A stretch of 64,000 nucleotides of DNA from Actinokineospora globicatena (GTDB taxonomy: Bacteria > Actinomycetota > Actinomycetes > Mycobacteriales > Pseudonocardiaceae), in NCBI RefSeq assembly GCF_024171945.1, contig NZ_JAMTCR010000006.1, positions 496,001-560,000 on the forward strand, read 5' to 3'. How positions within the stretch are numbered: position 1 is the first letter of the stretch; every line of letters starts with the position of its first letter. The position numbers and the translations under genes are program-made. Positions 23,121-31,781 of this stretch are shown in pieces. The notes under the pieces are model-generated. The model saw nothing but the letters and a program-made list of their open reading frames with translations. It ran no database searches and was not told where the DNA came from.

Positions 23121-23912
23121 TCATGTCGGCCGTGGCGTGGAGTTCTCAGTGCCCGTGGTGGCGAGCAGGGCCGCTGTGTGGTCGTTGGCCGGCAGGAAGG
23201 CTTCCAGGCGGAGTTCGGCGACTGTGACGTCCTGGGCGGTGGCGAAGTGGGTGAGGGTGGTGAGGAGGTGGAGTTCGCCGGTGGTGGTTCGCAGGCGTAG
23301 GGGGGCGGCGAAACCTAGGTGGGTTGGGGGGATGTGCCGGGTGGGGGCGTAGGTCGACAGCTCGGTGATCAGGGAGTCGAGTTGGGGGTCTGGGGTGCGG
23401 GCGGCCTGGGTGCGCAGCGCGTCGAGCACGTGGTGTGCCCACTCGTCGAGGTTCGTGATTCGGGGTGCCAGGCCTGAGGGGTGGAGCAGCAGGCGGGGGA
23501 TGTTGACGGGGTGCGTCCGGAGTTCGGGGGCGACGTCGGCGGTCAGGGTGTGGAAGGCCGCGTTGGCCGAGACCAGGGTGCCGTGCCGGTCGACGACGAT
23601 CGCCGGGTACGGGTTGTGGGCGCCGAGTACCTGTTCCACGGCGGCGCGGATCGGCGTCAGGTGGGTGTCGTCCCAGGGCGTTTCGGGGTAGGCGGGAGCG
23701 TAACCGGCGGCGAGCAGCAGGGCGTTGCGCTCGCGGAGCGGGATCTCCAGGGACTCGGCGAGGCGGATGACCATGGCGCGACCCGGGGTGGAGCGGCCGC
23801 TCTCGATGAAGCTGACGTGCCGCTGGGTGGTTCCGGCGCGCAGTGCCAGGTCGATCTGGCTGACCTTGCGGCGCAGGCGCCAGGCGCGCAGGTCGTCGGG
23901 GAGTGCGGGCAC
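23121..23912 (-). CDS. XRE regulator with MmyB-like ligand domain
   Basis: 263-aa regulator. The N-terminal helix-turn-helix (LRAWRLRRKVSQIDLALRAG then QRHVSFIESGRSTPG) is of Xre type. The remainder (LLAAGYAPAYPETPW, AIVVDRHGTLVSANAAF, HPSGLAPRITNLDEWA) is the MmyB-like PAS-related domain that binds fatty acids in characterised relatives. GTG 23912 is chosen as the nearest start to the domain; upstream residues read as non-coding. It is divergent from the SnoaL-like/luciferase-like pair across 104 bases and probably represses it and itself. Confidence 0.9.
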   Translation of the reverse strand: MPALPDDLRAWRLRRKVSQIDLALRAGTTQRHVSFIESGRSTPGRAMVIRLAESLEIPLRERNALLLAAGYAPAYPETPWDDTHLTPIRAAVEQVLGAHNPYPAIVVDRHGTLVSANAAFHTLTADVAPELRTHPVNIPRLLLHPSGLAPRITNLDEWAHHVLDALRTQAARTPDPQLDSLITELSTYAPTRHIPPTHLGFAAPLRLRTTTGELHLLTTLTHFATAQDVTVAELRLEAFLPANDHTAALLATTGTENSTPRPT

Positions 23913-24016
23913 GGGTCCTGTGTAGTCGATTCGGTGCGGCTCGGCTATTCCCTGCGGGGAATTGCCGGGCGACCCTCCACACCGGCACCGTGGCGGCACG
24001 AACCCGAGGAGGAGTC

Positions 24017-24427
24017 ATGCCCCACCCGATCGAGTTGGCCGACCGCTACGTGGCGGTGTGGAACGAACCGGACGCGGCCGCGCGCCGGGTCGCCATCGGT
24101 GAATTGTGGGCGGAGGACGGCAGGCACATCCTGCAGCCGCCCGGAGAGGTGGTGAAGGCCGCCGACGACCTGGGGCTGACCACGACCTTCGAGGCCCGCG
24201 GACACGAGGAGTTGGAGCGGCGGGTGCGGCTCGCCTACGAGGAGTTCGTGGCACCGGGCGAGTTCGCGTTCCGCCGCCGGGGCGACGTCGCGAGGCTGCG
24301 GGACGTGGTCAAGTTCTCCTGGGAGATGGTCGCCACGAACGGCGACATCGCGGGCGTCGGCACGGAGTTCCTGGTCTTGGACGGCCAGGACCGGATCGTC
24401 GCCGACTACCAGTTCATCGAGGGCTGA
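24017..24427 (+). CDS. SnoaL/NTF2-like protein
   Basis: 136-aa single-domain protein of the SnoaL-like NTF2 fold. The start IELADRYVAVWNEPDAAARR and RHILQPPG are typical, as is the end FLVLDGQDRIVADYQFIEG. Family members bind or isomerise small hydrophobic molecules; no catalytic residues can be assigned. The ATG follows GAGGAGTC. The next gene starts 4 bases after its stop. With the divergent XRE regulator it looks like a small inducible detoxification or catabolic unit. Confidence 0.82.
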   Translation: MPHPIELADRYVAVWNEPDAAARRVAIGELWAEDGRHILQPPGEVVKAADDLGLTTTFEARGHEELERRVRLAYEEFVAPGEFAFRRRGDVARLRDVVKFSWEMVATNGDIAGVGTEFLVLDGQDRIVADYQFIEG

Positions 24428-24431
24428 ACCG

Positions 24432-25331
24432 GTGTCCCTCGGCTACCTGCTGCCCACCTCCGCCGCCGAACCGGGGTCCCTGGTGGAGCTGGGCGGGCAG
24501 GCGGAGGAGGCGGGTTTCGACACCGTCTGGGTGCCGGACAGCCCGCTGGTCTACGGCCTGCCCGACCCGCTGGCGCTCTTGTCCGCACTGGCCGCGACCA
24601 CCCACCGCGTCACCCTCGCCACCGGCGTCCTGCTCGGAGCCCTGCGGCACCCGGTGCTCTTGGCGCACAGCCTCGCGACCCTGGACCGCCTGTCGTCCGG
24701 ACGCCTCGTCGTGGGCCTGGGCTCCGGCTTCACCGCACCGGAAACCGAACGCCAGTTCACCGCCGCAGGAGTCCCGTTCCACGACCGCGGCATCCGCCTC
24801 ACCGAGACGATCACCGTCCTGCGCACCCTGTGGTCCGGCGGCACCACCCACGAGGGCCACCACTTCACCTTTCAGGACGTCACCCTCTCCCCGAAACCCC
24901 ACACCCCCACCGGCCCACCGATCTGGCTGGCAGGCGCGGGCCTCCGGGCCGAACGCCGGATCGCCGAACTGGCCGACGGCTGGCTGCCCTATCTGCCCAC
25001 AGTGGACAGCTACCGCGCCGCCCTGCACCGAATCCAGGACGCCGCCGAGAAAGCGAACCGAACACCGCCGCTCCCAGCCCTCTACGCCACGGTCGCCGTC
25101 GACCGGTCCGAGGACACCGCCCACCGTCGATTGAGGACAGTCGTCGAACAGTGGTACGGCTACCCGTTCGACACGGTCTCCACCCTCCAGGCCATGTACG
25201 CGGGCACCCCGTCCGGCCTCCGGACCTGGCTGGACACCTACCGGCAAGCAGGTGCCCGACACATCTCCCTCCGCGTCGCCGACGACCACCCACAACGCGG
25301 CCTCGAAACCCTCGCTGCCGCAACCCTCTAG
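24432..25331 (+). CDS. LLM-class flavin/F420-dependent oxidoreductase
   Basis: 299-aa luciferase-like TIM-barrel oxidoreductase. GFDTVWVPDSPLVYGLPDPL, TLATGVLLGALRHPVLLAHSL and RLVVGLGSGF are the classic strands and loops of the F420- or FMN-dependent LLM class, with PPIWLAGAG and LADGWLPYLP later. Such enzymes oxidise or hydroxylate small organic molecules. GTG 24432 begins right after the SnoaL-like gene, so both are one transcript. The substrate is unknown. Confidence 0.9.
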   Translation: MSLGYLLPTSAAEPGSLVELGGQAEEAGFDTVWVPDSPLVYGLPDPLALLSALAATTHRVTLATGVLLGALRHPVLLAHSLATLDRLSSGRLVVGLGSGFTAPETERQFTAAGVPFHDRGIRLTETITVLRTLWSGGTTHEGHHFTFQDVTLSPKPHTPTGPPIWLAGAGLRAERRIAELADGWLPYLPTVDSYRAALHRIQDAAEKANRTPPLPALYATVAVDRSEDTAHRRLRTVVEQWYGYPFDTVSTLQAMYAGTPSGLRTWLDTYRQAGARHISLRVADDHPQRGLETLAAATL

Positions 25332-25401
25332 CCACCGGTCGTTCGCTTGTGGACATCTGGCAGGCGTCCAGTTGTCATCGCGGGGCAGTACTCTGGGTTT
25401 C

Positions 25402-26091
25402 GTGGACGAGGTGGAAGAGCGGCTCACCGAGGTGATGACCGCCTCGTTGGAGTCGGTAGTGGACGTTGAGCACCAGGTGCTGCCGCCTGCTCGGGTGGTT
25501 CGGGAGTGGCGGTTGCCCGAGGGTGATCTCAGCGCCTTGGCCAAGTGGGGACTTCCGCCTGTCGCGCTCGGCGTGCTCGACTTCCAGGTCGAGTCCGAGC
25601 CGGTGCTCGTACCCAACGTGGCGGGCCCTGTGGAGAGCCGCCTGATCACGCCGGAGGATCGGTTGTACCGCGTGGGTAGGTTGGGCAGTGATGACTCCAG
25701 CGCGTTCGTCGGCGCGGTCGACAACGACGGCAGGATCATGGCGATCCACGACAAACCGCTGACCGCGCAGGACATGCACCCCGACCTGCGTGAACACTAC
25801 CGTGATCTGTACCGCCCCTCGGTGTACCTCATCAACTCGTCGATGGCGCACCTGGTCGAGATCAGCTGGCGCTGGCTCGCGACTCTGGACATCTTCTCAT
25901 CGCTGGAATTCGCCGCTCGAGCGTCGCTTGAGGACGCTGACGAATACCTCGGGAGCGTTGACGAGTACTACGCCCGTATGGCGTCATATCAGCGGCTCGT
26001 CCTCGAGCACATCGAGAGGATCGACGACCAAGTGCGCGCTGACGACCCGGAATCGTACTGGGGTCAGACCGTGACCGACCCGGGCTGTTGA
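25402..26091 (+). CDS. SUKH-4-like immunity-family protein
   Basis: 229-aa protein that resembles the SUKH-4 family found next to polymorphic toxins in actinobacteria. Supporting features are an N-terminal RRL-like region ending LPEGDLSALAKWGLP, a strand-rich core LYRVGRLGSDDSSAFVGAVD, and the conserved NSSMAHLVEISWRW block. The start is GTG 25402. No toxin gene is adjacent: upstream is the luciferase-like gene and downstream a convergent WYL regulator. It may be an orphan immunity protein against a neighbour's toxin. The family call rests on pattern recall and is moderate. Confidence 0.6.
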   Translation: MDEVEERLTEVMTASLESVVDVEHQVLPPARVVREWRLPEGDLSALAKWGLPPVALGVLDFQVESEPVLVPNVAGPVESRLITPEDRLYRVGRLGSDDSSAFVGAVDNDGRIMAIHDKPLTAQDMHPDLREHYRDLYRPSVYLINSSMAHLVEISWRWLATLDIFSSLEFAARASLEDADEYLGSVDEYYARMASYQRLVLEHIERIDDQVRADDPESYWGQTVTDPGC

Positions 26092-26115
26092 TCAAGAGTC
26101 GCCTGCGAGCTCCGG

Positions 26116-27060
26116 TCACGCGCGGGCGTAGCGCTCGGCCAGGGCGCGCAGGAGCGGGCGTAGTTCGGGTGGGGACTCGACGGTGAAGTCCAGGCCGAGC
26201 ATGCCGGAGAAGACCGCGACGGTCTCCAGGGTGTCGGCGCCGGTGACCAGGACGGAGGTCGCGGCGTCGACGGCTTCCACGACGCCGACGGCGGGGTTGA
26301 TGCGGGCCAGGACGGTCTCGGCGGGGGCGTCGACGCGGAGGCGGGCGTGCACGGCCCAGCCGCTGCTGGCGACCTGGCGCATCGCGAAGGCTGTGTAGTC
26401 GCCGTCCTCGATGGGGGTCGGGGTGAAGCGGCGGTGGGTGCGCATGCGCGGGGCGAGGCGGTCGGCGCGGTAGACGTCCCAGTCGCCGGTGGTGGGGTCG
26501 CGGGCGACGAGGTACCAGCGGCGTTGCCAGGACAGCAGTCGGTAGGGCTCGACCAGGCGCGGGGTGTCGTCGTAGTCGAAGCGGAGCAGTTCGGTGCCGT
26601 GGATGGCGGTCGCGACGGCGCGCAGGACGGTCGGGTCGACCTCCGGATCGGGTGCGTCGGTGGCGGTGTTCTCTGGCGCGTGCTCGACGGCCGAGGACAG
26701 GGCCTCGACGGCGGGGCGCAGGCGCGGGGGCAGGACCTGCTCGAGCTTGGCGAGGGCCCGGGCGCTGGCCGCCTCGATACCGGCGATGCCGCGACCGGCG
26801 CGCAGCCCGATGGCCACCGCGACCGCTTCCTCGTCGTCGAGCAGCAGCGGGGGCAGCTTCCCGCCCGCGCCGAGCCGGTACCCGCCGGTGGCGCCCCGGG
26901 TGGCGTGGACGGGGTAGTCCAGGCCGCGCAGCCGTTCGATGTCGGTGCGGACGGTCCGGGTGGTGACGCCGAGGCGCTCGGCCAGCTCGGTCCCGTTCCA
27001 CACCGGCCGCGACTGCAGCAGTGACAGCAGGGCGAGCAGCCGCGCCGGGGTGTCGGTCAT
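26116..27060 (-). CDS. WYL-domain transcriptional regulator (YafY-like)
   Basis: 314-aa regulator. The N-terminal winged helix (LLALLSLLQSRPVWNGTELA, then RLGVTTRTVRTDIERL) is of DeoR type, followed by YPVHATRGATGGYRLGAG. The WYL domain contains RRWYLVARDPTTGDWDVYRA, and a C-terminal WCX-like extension follows. These proteins sense small or nucleic acid ligands and often repress the divergent neighbour. It starts 56 bases from the epoxide hydrolase gene, with a TAGGAA-N7-TTCCTA palindrome between them. Confidence 0.92.
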   Translation of the reverse strand: MTDTPARLLALLSLLQSRPVWNGTELAERLGVTTRTVRTDIERLRGLDYPVHATRGATGGYRLGAGGKLPPLLLDDEEAVAVAIGLRAGRGIAGIEAASARALAKLEQVLPPRLRPAVEALSSAVEHAPENTATDAPDPEVDPTVLRAVATAIHGTELLRFDYDDTPRLVEPYRLLSWQRRWYLVARDPTTGDWDVYRADRLAPRMRTHRRFTPTPIEDGDYTAFAMRQVASSGWAVHARLRVDAPAETVLARINPAVGVVEAVDAATSVLVTGADTLETVAVFSGMLGLDFTVESPPELRPLLRALAERYARA

Positions 27061-27075
27061 GAAGTCCGCCTCAAT

Positions 27076-27094
27076 TAGGAAGTAAACGTTCCTA
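27076..27094. promoter_or_regulatory. palindromic operator between WYL regulator and epoxide hydrolase
   Basis: TAGGAA-N7-TTCCTA is a perfect inverted repeat centred in the 56-bp divergent intergenic region, unusually AT-rich for this genome. It is well placed to overlap both promoters and serve as the WYL regulator's operator. Confidence 0.65.
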
Positions 27095-27116
27095 TAGGCA
27101 CTCTAGCGTTGCTGTC

Positions 27117-28232
27117 ATGACGAACACGAGCATCCGCCCCTTCCGCGTCGAGATCGCCCAGGCCGAGCTGGACGACCTGGCCGACCGCCTCGCCCGCACC
27201 CGCCTGCCGCAGCCCGCGCCCGGCGACGACTGGGCGACCGGCACCCCGAACCACTACCTGCGTGAGGCCGTCGCGGCGTGGCGGGAGTTCGACTGGCGGG
27301 CCGCGGAGGAGCGGATCAACGCGCACCCGCACTTCCGCACCGACATCGAGGGCCAGCCGATCCATTTCATCCACGTCGAGTCGCCCCGCCCGGACGCGAT
27401 CCCGCTGCTGCTCCTGCACACCTACCCGGGCTCGTCGGTCGACTTCCTGGGCATGATCGACCGGCTGGTCAACCCCGCCGCGGCGGACCAGGCGTTCCAC
27501 GTGGTGATCCCGGACGCGCCCGGCTTCGGCTTCTCCACCCCGGTCGCGGAATCCGGCTGGACCTCACCCCGCATCGCCCGCGCCTACGACGCCCTGATGC
27601 GCCGCCTCGGCTACGACACCTACGGCGCGCACGGCTCCGACCAGGGCGCGGTGATCGCCCGCGAGCTGGGCCTGCTCGCCCCCGAGGGCTTCCTCGGCCT
27701 GCACGTGCTGCAGCTGTTCTCCTTCCCATCCGGCGACCCGGGCGAGTTCGAGCGCCTGGAGCCGCAGGACTACGCGGGCCTAGAGCACATGCAGTGGTTC
27801 CAGAAAGTCGGCGGCTACAACACGATGAACGCGAGCCGACCCCAGACGATCGCGGCAGGCCTGAGCGACTCGCCGCTCGGGCTCCTCGCCTACAGCGAGC
27901 TGTTCAACTCCTTCGGCAACGGCACATCGCTGGTACCGCTGGAAACCGTGCTGCTGGAAGTCTCCGTCGCCTGGTTCACCAACGCCGCCGCGGGAATGAC
28001 CCGCTCCTACTACGAGAACGCCGAAGCCCCCGAACCCGCGACGGTCAACACCACCCCCACCGGCGTCGCCGTCTTCGCCAACGACTTCCAGACGATCCGG
28101 ACTTTCGCCGAACGCGACAACAGCGCCATCGTCCACTGGAGCCGCTTCGACCACGGCGGCCACTTTGCCGCGCTGGAAGTGCCGGAGTTGGTGGCAAGCG
28201 ACATCCGCACGTTCTTCGCCGGTCTTCGCTGA
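27117..28232 (+). CDS. epoxide hydrolase-family alpha/beta hydrolase
   Basis: 371-aa protein with the N-terminal EHN domain (IRPFRVEIAQAELDDLADRL, then RLPQP) and an alpha/beta hydrolase core. The nucleophile elbow is HGSDQGAVIA (Asp), and the catalytic His lies in FDHGGHFAALE. The oxyanion-hole motif, normally HGWPGS, reads HTYPGS, a departure that may alter activity. The family hydrolyses epoxides to diols, including juvenile hormone and microbial epoxides. ATG 27117 follows the palindrome region, and a strong terminator follows the gene. It is probably controlled by the divergent WYL regulator. Confidence 0.88.
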   Translation: MTNTSIRPFRVEIAQAELDDLADRLARTRLPQPAPGDDWATGTPNHYLREAVAAWREFDWRAAEERINAHPHFRTDIEGQPIHFIHVESPRPDAIPLLLLHTYPGSSVDFLGMIDRLVNPAAADQAFHVVIPDAPGFGFSTPVAESGWTSPRIARAYDALMRRLGYDTYGAHGSDQGAVIARELGLLAPEGFLGLHVLQLFSFPSGDPGEFERLEPQDYAGLEHMQWFQKVGGYNTMNASRPQTIAAGLSDSPLGLLAYSELFNSFGNGTSLVPLETVLLEVSVAWFTNAAAGMTRSYYENAEAPEPATVNTTPTGVAVFANDFQTIRTFAERDNSAIVHWSRFDHGGHFAALEVPELVASDIRTFFAGLR

Positions 28233-28234
28233 GC

Positions 28235-28278
28235 CCTCGGGTGGTGCCAGGGCTAGCGACCTCTGGCACCACCCGAGG
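28235..28278 (+). terminator. terminator after epoxide hydrolase
   Basis: Perfect 16-bp stem CCTCGGGTGGTGCCAG / CTGGCACCACCCGAGG with a 12-base loop, starting just after the stop codon. Confidence 0.9.
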
Positions 28279-28350
28279 TTGACCCGCCAGGCAGGACGGG
28301 TGTGTCCGGGGCGATGGGGTGCCCTGATGTGACTCGGACGGCCACGCGAG

Positions 28351-28509
28351 GCGATCGCACCGTTGCGCCGAGCCGTGGCTGTCTGGCTCGAACTCGGTGA
28401 CCGCCATTTCGAAGTGTTCGCCGGGGTGAACCTGGGCAACTGCCTGGAAGATCTCGAGGGTGCCGCGACCGCTCGTCGACGCACCGGCGACGGGGAATCG
28501 CCTGGTTGA
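28351..28509 (+). pseudogene. fragment of a TPR-type regulator
   Basis: An open stretch without a plausible start reads AIAPLRRAVAVWLELGDR, then NLGNCLEDLEG, and ends at TGA 28507-28509. This is the tetratricopeptide pattern seen near the C-terminus of AfsR/SARP-like and NB-ARC-TPR proteins. Only about one and a half repeats remain. Probably a relic of a deleted gene. Confidence 0.45.
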
Positions 28510-28561
28510 TCACGGCCGGTGGAGAGTGGGAGTGGGACCCCTTCGTTGTAGGGTTGTTGGT

Positions 28562-29137
28562 GTGCTTGGGAGTCGGCTTCGGTTGGATGCGGTTTCGGTG
28601 GGGCACGTCGACGCGTTGCTCGAGGCCGCGAGTGGGGATCGGGCGTCGTTCGCGTTCACGATCGTGCCTGGGGATCGGGCGGCGATGGTCGCGTATGTCG
28701 AGCAAGCGCTTGCCGAGCAGGCGGCGGGGCGCGGGCAGGCCTATGTGGCGGTCGATCTCGCGGACGGGCGGGTGATCGGGTCGAGTCGGTTCATGAACCA
28801 GCAGCGGTGGGTGGAGCCGGACGTGCTGGTCGCGGAGATCGGGTACACCTGGCTCACCGCCGAGGCCCAGGGGAGTGGCGCCAACGCCGAGATGAAGTCG
28901 CTGATGTTGACGCACGCCTTCGAGGACCTGGGGATGGCGAGGGTGTCGTTCATGACCGACGCGCGCAATGCCCGCAGCCGGGCCGCCCTGCACAAGCTCG
29001 GCGCGCGGTTCGAAGGCGTCCGCCGCGCGCACATGCCCGCTTTCGACGGCGGGATCCGCGACTCGGCCTTCTTCTCGATCCTCGCCGATGAATGGCCGCA
29101 GGTGCGGGCCGGTCTGCGGGAACGCTTGGCGCGGTAG
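28562..29137 (+). CDS. GNAT acetyltransferase
   Basis: 191-aa RimJ/RimL-like N-acetyltransferase. It starts LGSRLRLDAVSVGHVDALLE, the usual first strand-helix. AEIGYTWLTAEAQGSGANAE matches the acetyl-CoA binding region, although the usual R/Q-x-x-G-x-G/A reads AQGSGA. MARVSFMTDARNARSRAALH then KLGARFEGVRR is the C-terminal signature. GTG 28562 is the most likely start; the frame is open further upstream without family sequence. It probably acetylates a small molecule or an N-terminal amine. It ends 4 bases before the convergent small-protein gene. Confidence 0.85.
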   Translation: MLGSRLRLDAVSVGHVDALLEAASGDRASFAFTIVPGDRAAMVAYVEQALAEQAAGRGQAYVAVDLADGRVIGSSRFMNQQRWVEPDVLVAEIGYTWLTAEAQGSGANAEMKSLMLTHAFEDLGMARVSFMTDARNARSRAALHKLGARFEGVRRAHMPAFDGGIRDSAFFSILADEWPQVRAGLRERLAR

Positions 29138-29141
29138 CGCG

Positions 29142-29411
29142 CTATTCGACCTCGCGCAGGACGTGTTCCACTGACGTGAGGCGGGATTGCAGGTCGGTGA
29201 GCTGGGAGCGGGCCTCGACCAAGTCCCTCTCCAGCTTCTCCTGGGTGCTGACGGCGCGGTGGGCCAACTGCTGGTAGGCCGCCTCGCGGGCGATGTCGGC
29301 CTTGGCGCGGACGGACGCGGCGACCTGCCAGATGGTCACCGTCATCACGCACGTGAGCAGGACGAAGATGCCGACGACACCGGCGACCTCCTGCCAGGCG
29401 CGGATTCCCAT
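29142..29411 (-). CDS. small membrane protein with coiled coil
   Basis: 89-aa protein with one N-terminal membrane helix (VAGVVGIFVLLTCVMTVTIW) and a long amphipathic coiled coil with heptads (EKLERDLVEARSQLTDLQS). It starts one base after the stop of the ArsR-like regulator gene, so they form one operon. No known family is recognised. A membrane-tethered accessory to the regulator is possible but speculative. Confidence 0.7.
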   Translation of the reverse strand: MGIRAWQEVAGVVGIFVLLTCVMTVTIWQVAASVRAKADIAREAAYQQLAHRAVSTQEKLERDLVEARSQLTDLQSRLTSVEHVLREVE

Positions 29412-29412
29412 G

Positions 29413-29715
29413 TCAGTCGTCCTCTCCGGCCGCCCGTGCGGCGGTCAGCGTCGCGGCGGCCTCGGCGATGCTGCCGGGGGTGAGGGTGAAGGCGAGCGGG
29501 GTGACCTCGTAGAACTTCATGGCCTTGCCGTCCGCCGAGAGTTCCAGCCGCGACTCGACCAGGCCCGCTGCCTCGAGCTTGCGCAGGTGGACCTGGAGCA
29601 GTGCCCGGCTGATGCCCAGGTCCCGCGCCAACTCGCTGACGTAGGCGCGCTTGTCGAGCAGGGTCGCGATCACCCGCATCCGGTGCGGGTTGGCCAGCGT
29701 CGCCAGCACCCGCAC
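29413..29715 (-). CDS. ArsR-like winged-helix regulator
   Basis: 100-aa regulator. The winged helix reads LATLANPHRMRVIATLLDKR then YVSELARDLGISRALLQVHL, followed by RKLEAAGLVES and a wing. This is typical of small ArsR-like regulators paired with transporters. GTG 29713-29715 lies behind GGGGGA on the coding strand. It is divergent from the broken MmpL gene, starting only about 28 bases from it, which suggests it once controlled that transporter. Confidence 0.75.
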   Translation of the reverse strand: MRVLATLANPHRMRVIATLLDKRAYVSELARDLGISRALLQVHLRKLEAAGLVESRLELSADGKAMKFYEVTPLAFTLTPGSIAEAAATLTAARAAGEDD

Positions 29716-29742
29716 CAGGTCATCCCCCGATGGCGCCGCCAG

Positions 29743-31605
29743 GTGGCCGAGCGGATGGCGAGCTGGTCGGCCCGGTACCGCGCGTCGGCGATCCTCGGGC
29801 GGTTGGGGTTCGTCGTGTTGGCGCTGGTGGCGGGCCGCTGGAGCGGTTCGAGCAGCACGTGAAGACCGCGACGGAGGTGGTGGACGCCGTGGCGGCCGAA
29901 CACCCGGGGATCCGGGTCGCGCAGGCCGGTGACCGCACCCTGACCTCCGCCGTGGACGCCGCGGTGAAGGCCGACTTGCACCGCTCACACCTGCTGTCGC
30001 TGCCGTTCGTGCTGACCATCCTGCTTGTCGTGTTCGGATCCCTGGTGGCCGCGGGCATCCCGGTTCTGCTGACGATCACCGGCATCGCGGGCGCGCTGAG
30101 CCTGGTGGCAGTGGTCGGCAAGGTCATCTCGATCAACAGCGCGGTGTCGGCGCTGATCCTCTTGGTGGGCGTAGCGGTCGGCATCGACTACTCACTGTTC
30201 TACCCGCGCCGCTACCGCGAGGAACGGCACGGCGGCAGCGATGTCGCGACTGCGCTACGCGCTACTGCCCGTACTTCTGGCCACGTGGTGCTGTTCTCCG
30301 GCGCGACAGTGATCCTGTGCTTGTCCGGCTTGCTGTTCACCGGGCTCGGCGTGTTCATCGGCGCCACGATCGGCCTGGCGCTCGTCGTCGGCATGGCGAT
30401 GATCGCCTCGGTCACGGTGCTCCCGGCCGTGCTCGCCTCGGTGCGCGACCGCGTGGACAAGGGCCGGATCCCTTGGCTGGGAAGGAGTCGAACGGCGGCG
30501 CGAGAGTCGCGGTTCTGGACGGCCGTCGCGCTAAAGGTGGCCAAGCGACCTGCGGTGTGGGGTGGTCTCGGGGTGCTCGTGCTGCTGTTGATCGCGGCGC
30601 CCGCGCTGGGCATGCGGTTGCAGGACGCGGCATCGGTCGACAGCCTGCCGCGCGATGTGCCCACTGTGGACTCGGCGATCCGGATGGGTGAGGCGTTCCC
30701 CGGTGTTCCGGTGCCCGCCCAGGTCGTCGTGTGGCGGCCGGATGGCACGCCTGTAGACACAACCGAGGTGCGCACCGCGATCAACGGGCTGCACGGTCGG
30801 ATCGCGGCGAGCGACGGGTTGCTCGCCGAGCCGTTCACCGTCGACCGGTCGGCGACGCTCTCGTCATCCGGTTGCCGATAGCCGGGTCGAGCACGGACCG
30901 GGACTCCATCCGCGCGCTGGAACTGCTGCGCACCAAGGTGATCCCGGAGACCATCGGACGGCTTGACGGCGTCGACGCGGCCGTGACCGGCAAGACGGCG
31001 ATGGCGGCCGACTTCGCTGAGAAGCTGCGCGACAACACCTGGGTGGTGTTCGCCTTCGTCCTCGTGGTGTCGTTGCTGTTGCTGCTGATCGTGTTCCGCT
31101 CCCCGGCGATCCCGGTGCTGTCGATCCTGCTCAACCTGCTGTCCATCGGCTCGGCCTACGGGGTGGTCACCTGGGTGTTCCAGGCGGGCAACCTCAGCGG
31201 CGCGCTCGGGTTCACCTCCTACGGCGGGTGATGACCTGGCTGCCGCTGTTCATGTTCGTCGTCCTGTTCGGACTGAGCACGGACTACCACATCTTCGTCC
31301 TCAGCCGGATCCGCGAGCGGTGGCTGGCGGGCACGAGCGCGCGGGACGCGGTGGTGAGCGGTATCGGTCACAGCGCGGGCGTGGTGTCCAGCGCCGCGGT
31401 GATCATGGTGGTGGTCTTCTCCGTGTTCGTCACGCTGACCTCGGTCGAGAACAAGATGCTCGGAGTCGGCCTCGCGGTCGCCGTGGCCATCGACGCCACG
31501 GTCGTGCGCGGCGTCCTGCTCCCGGCGGCGCTGACCCTGCTCGGTGAACGGGCGTGGGGCAGGCGCGCCGGTGCGGGAATCACGAGAAGGACCCCGCGCC
31601 CGTGA
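29743..31605 (+). pseudogene. degenerate MmpL/RND-family transporter
   Basis: Pieces of an MmpL-type exporter lie in different frames. An N-terminal stub (RYRASAILGRLGFVVLALVAG) joins abruptly, in another frame, to a segment starting ERFEQHVKTATEVVDAVA, so over 100 residues of the first extracellular loop are lost. The middle (SLPFVLTILLVVFGSL, the conserved GVAVGIDYSLF and FLSGLLFTGLGVF-like helices) continues to a stop at 30881. The next segment (TDRDSIRALELL) is shifted by one frame and stops at 31231. The last (FGLSTDYHIFVLSRIRE) is again shifted and ends at 31605. The essential motifs survive, but no continuous product is possible. Confidence 0.88.
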
Positions 31606-31683
31606 GGTGACCACGGCGGCGGTGCACGGTTGGCGGAACCAGGGTTCACGCTGCTGAGGGACGTAGTCTGTGGTACCAGCGGG

Positions 31684-31711
31684 TTGGACTCACGCTCCGT
31701 ATGCGTATAGT
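31684..31711 (+). promoter_or_regulatory. candidate sigma-70-type promoter of glycosylation operon
   Basis: TTGGAC and TATAGT separated by 16 bases, about 70 bases upstream of the GT2 start in a relatively AT-rich gap. Both hexamers fit the vegetative consensus in four or five of six positions. Confidence 0.45.
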
Positions 31712-31781
31712 CCTGGCGTAATGCTGGGGGGCGCGCACTATGGGGTGAGTTGCGTCCCGAGCCACTACGCAAAGGACCGGT

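Noticed and set aside
23912..24017. Operator search between XRE regulator and SnoaL-like gene
   Set aside because: Only weak inverted repeats (for example around TTCCCTGCGGGGAA) are present. They could be a site but are too short to assert.
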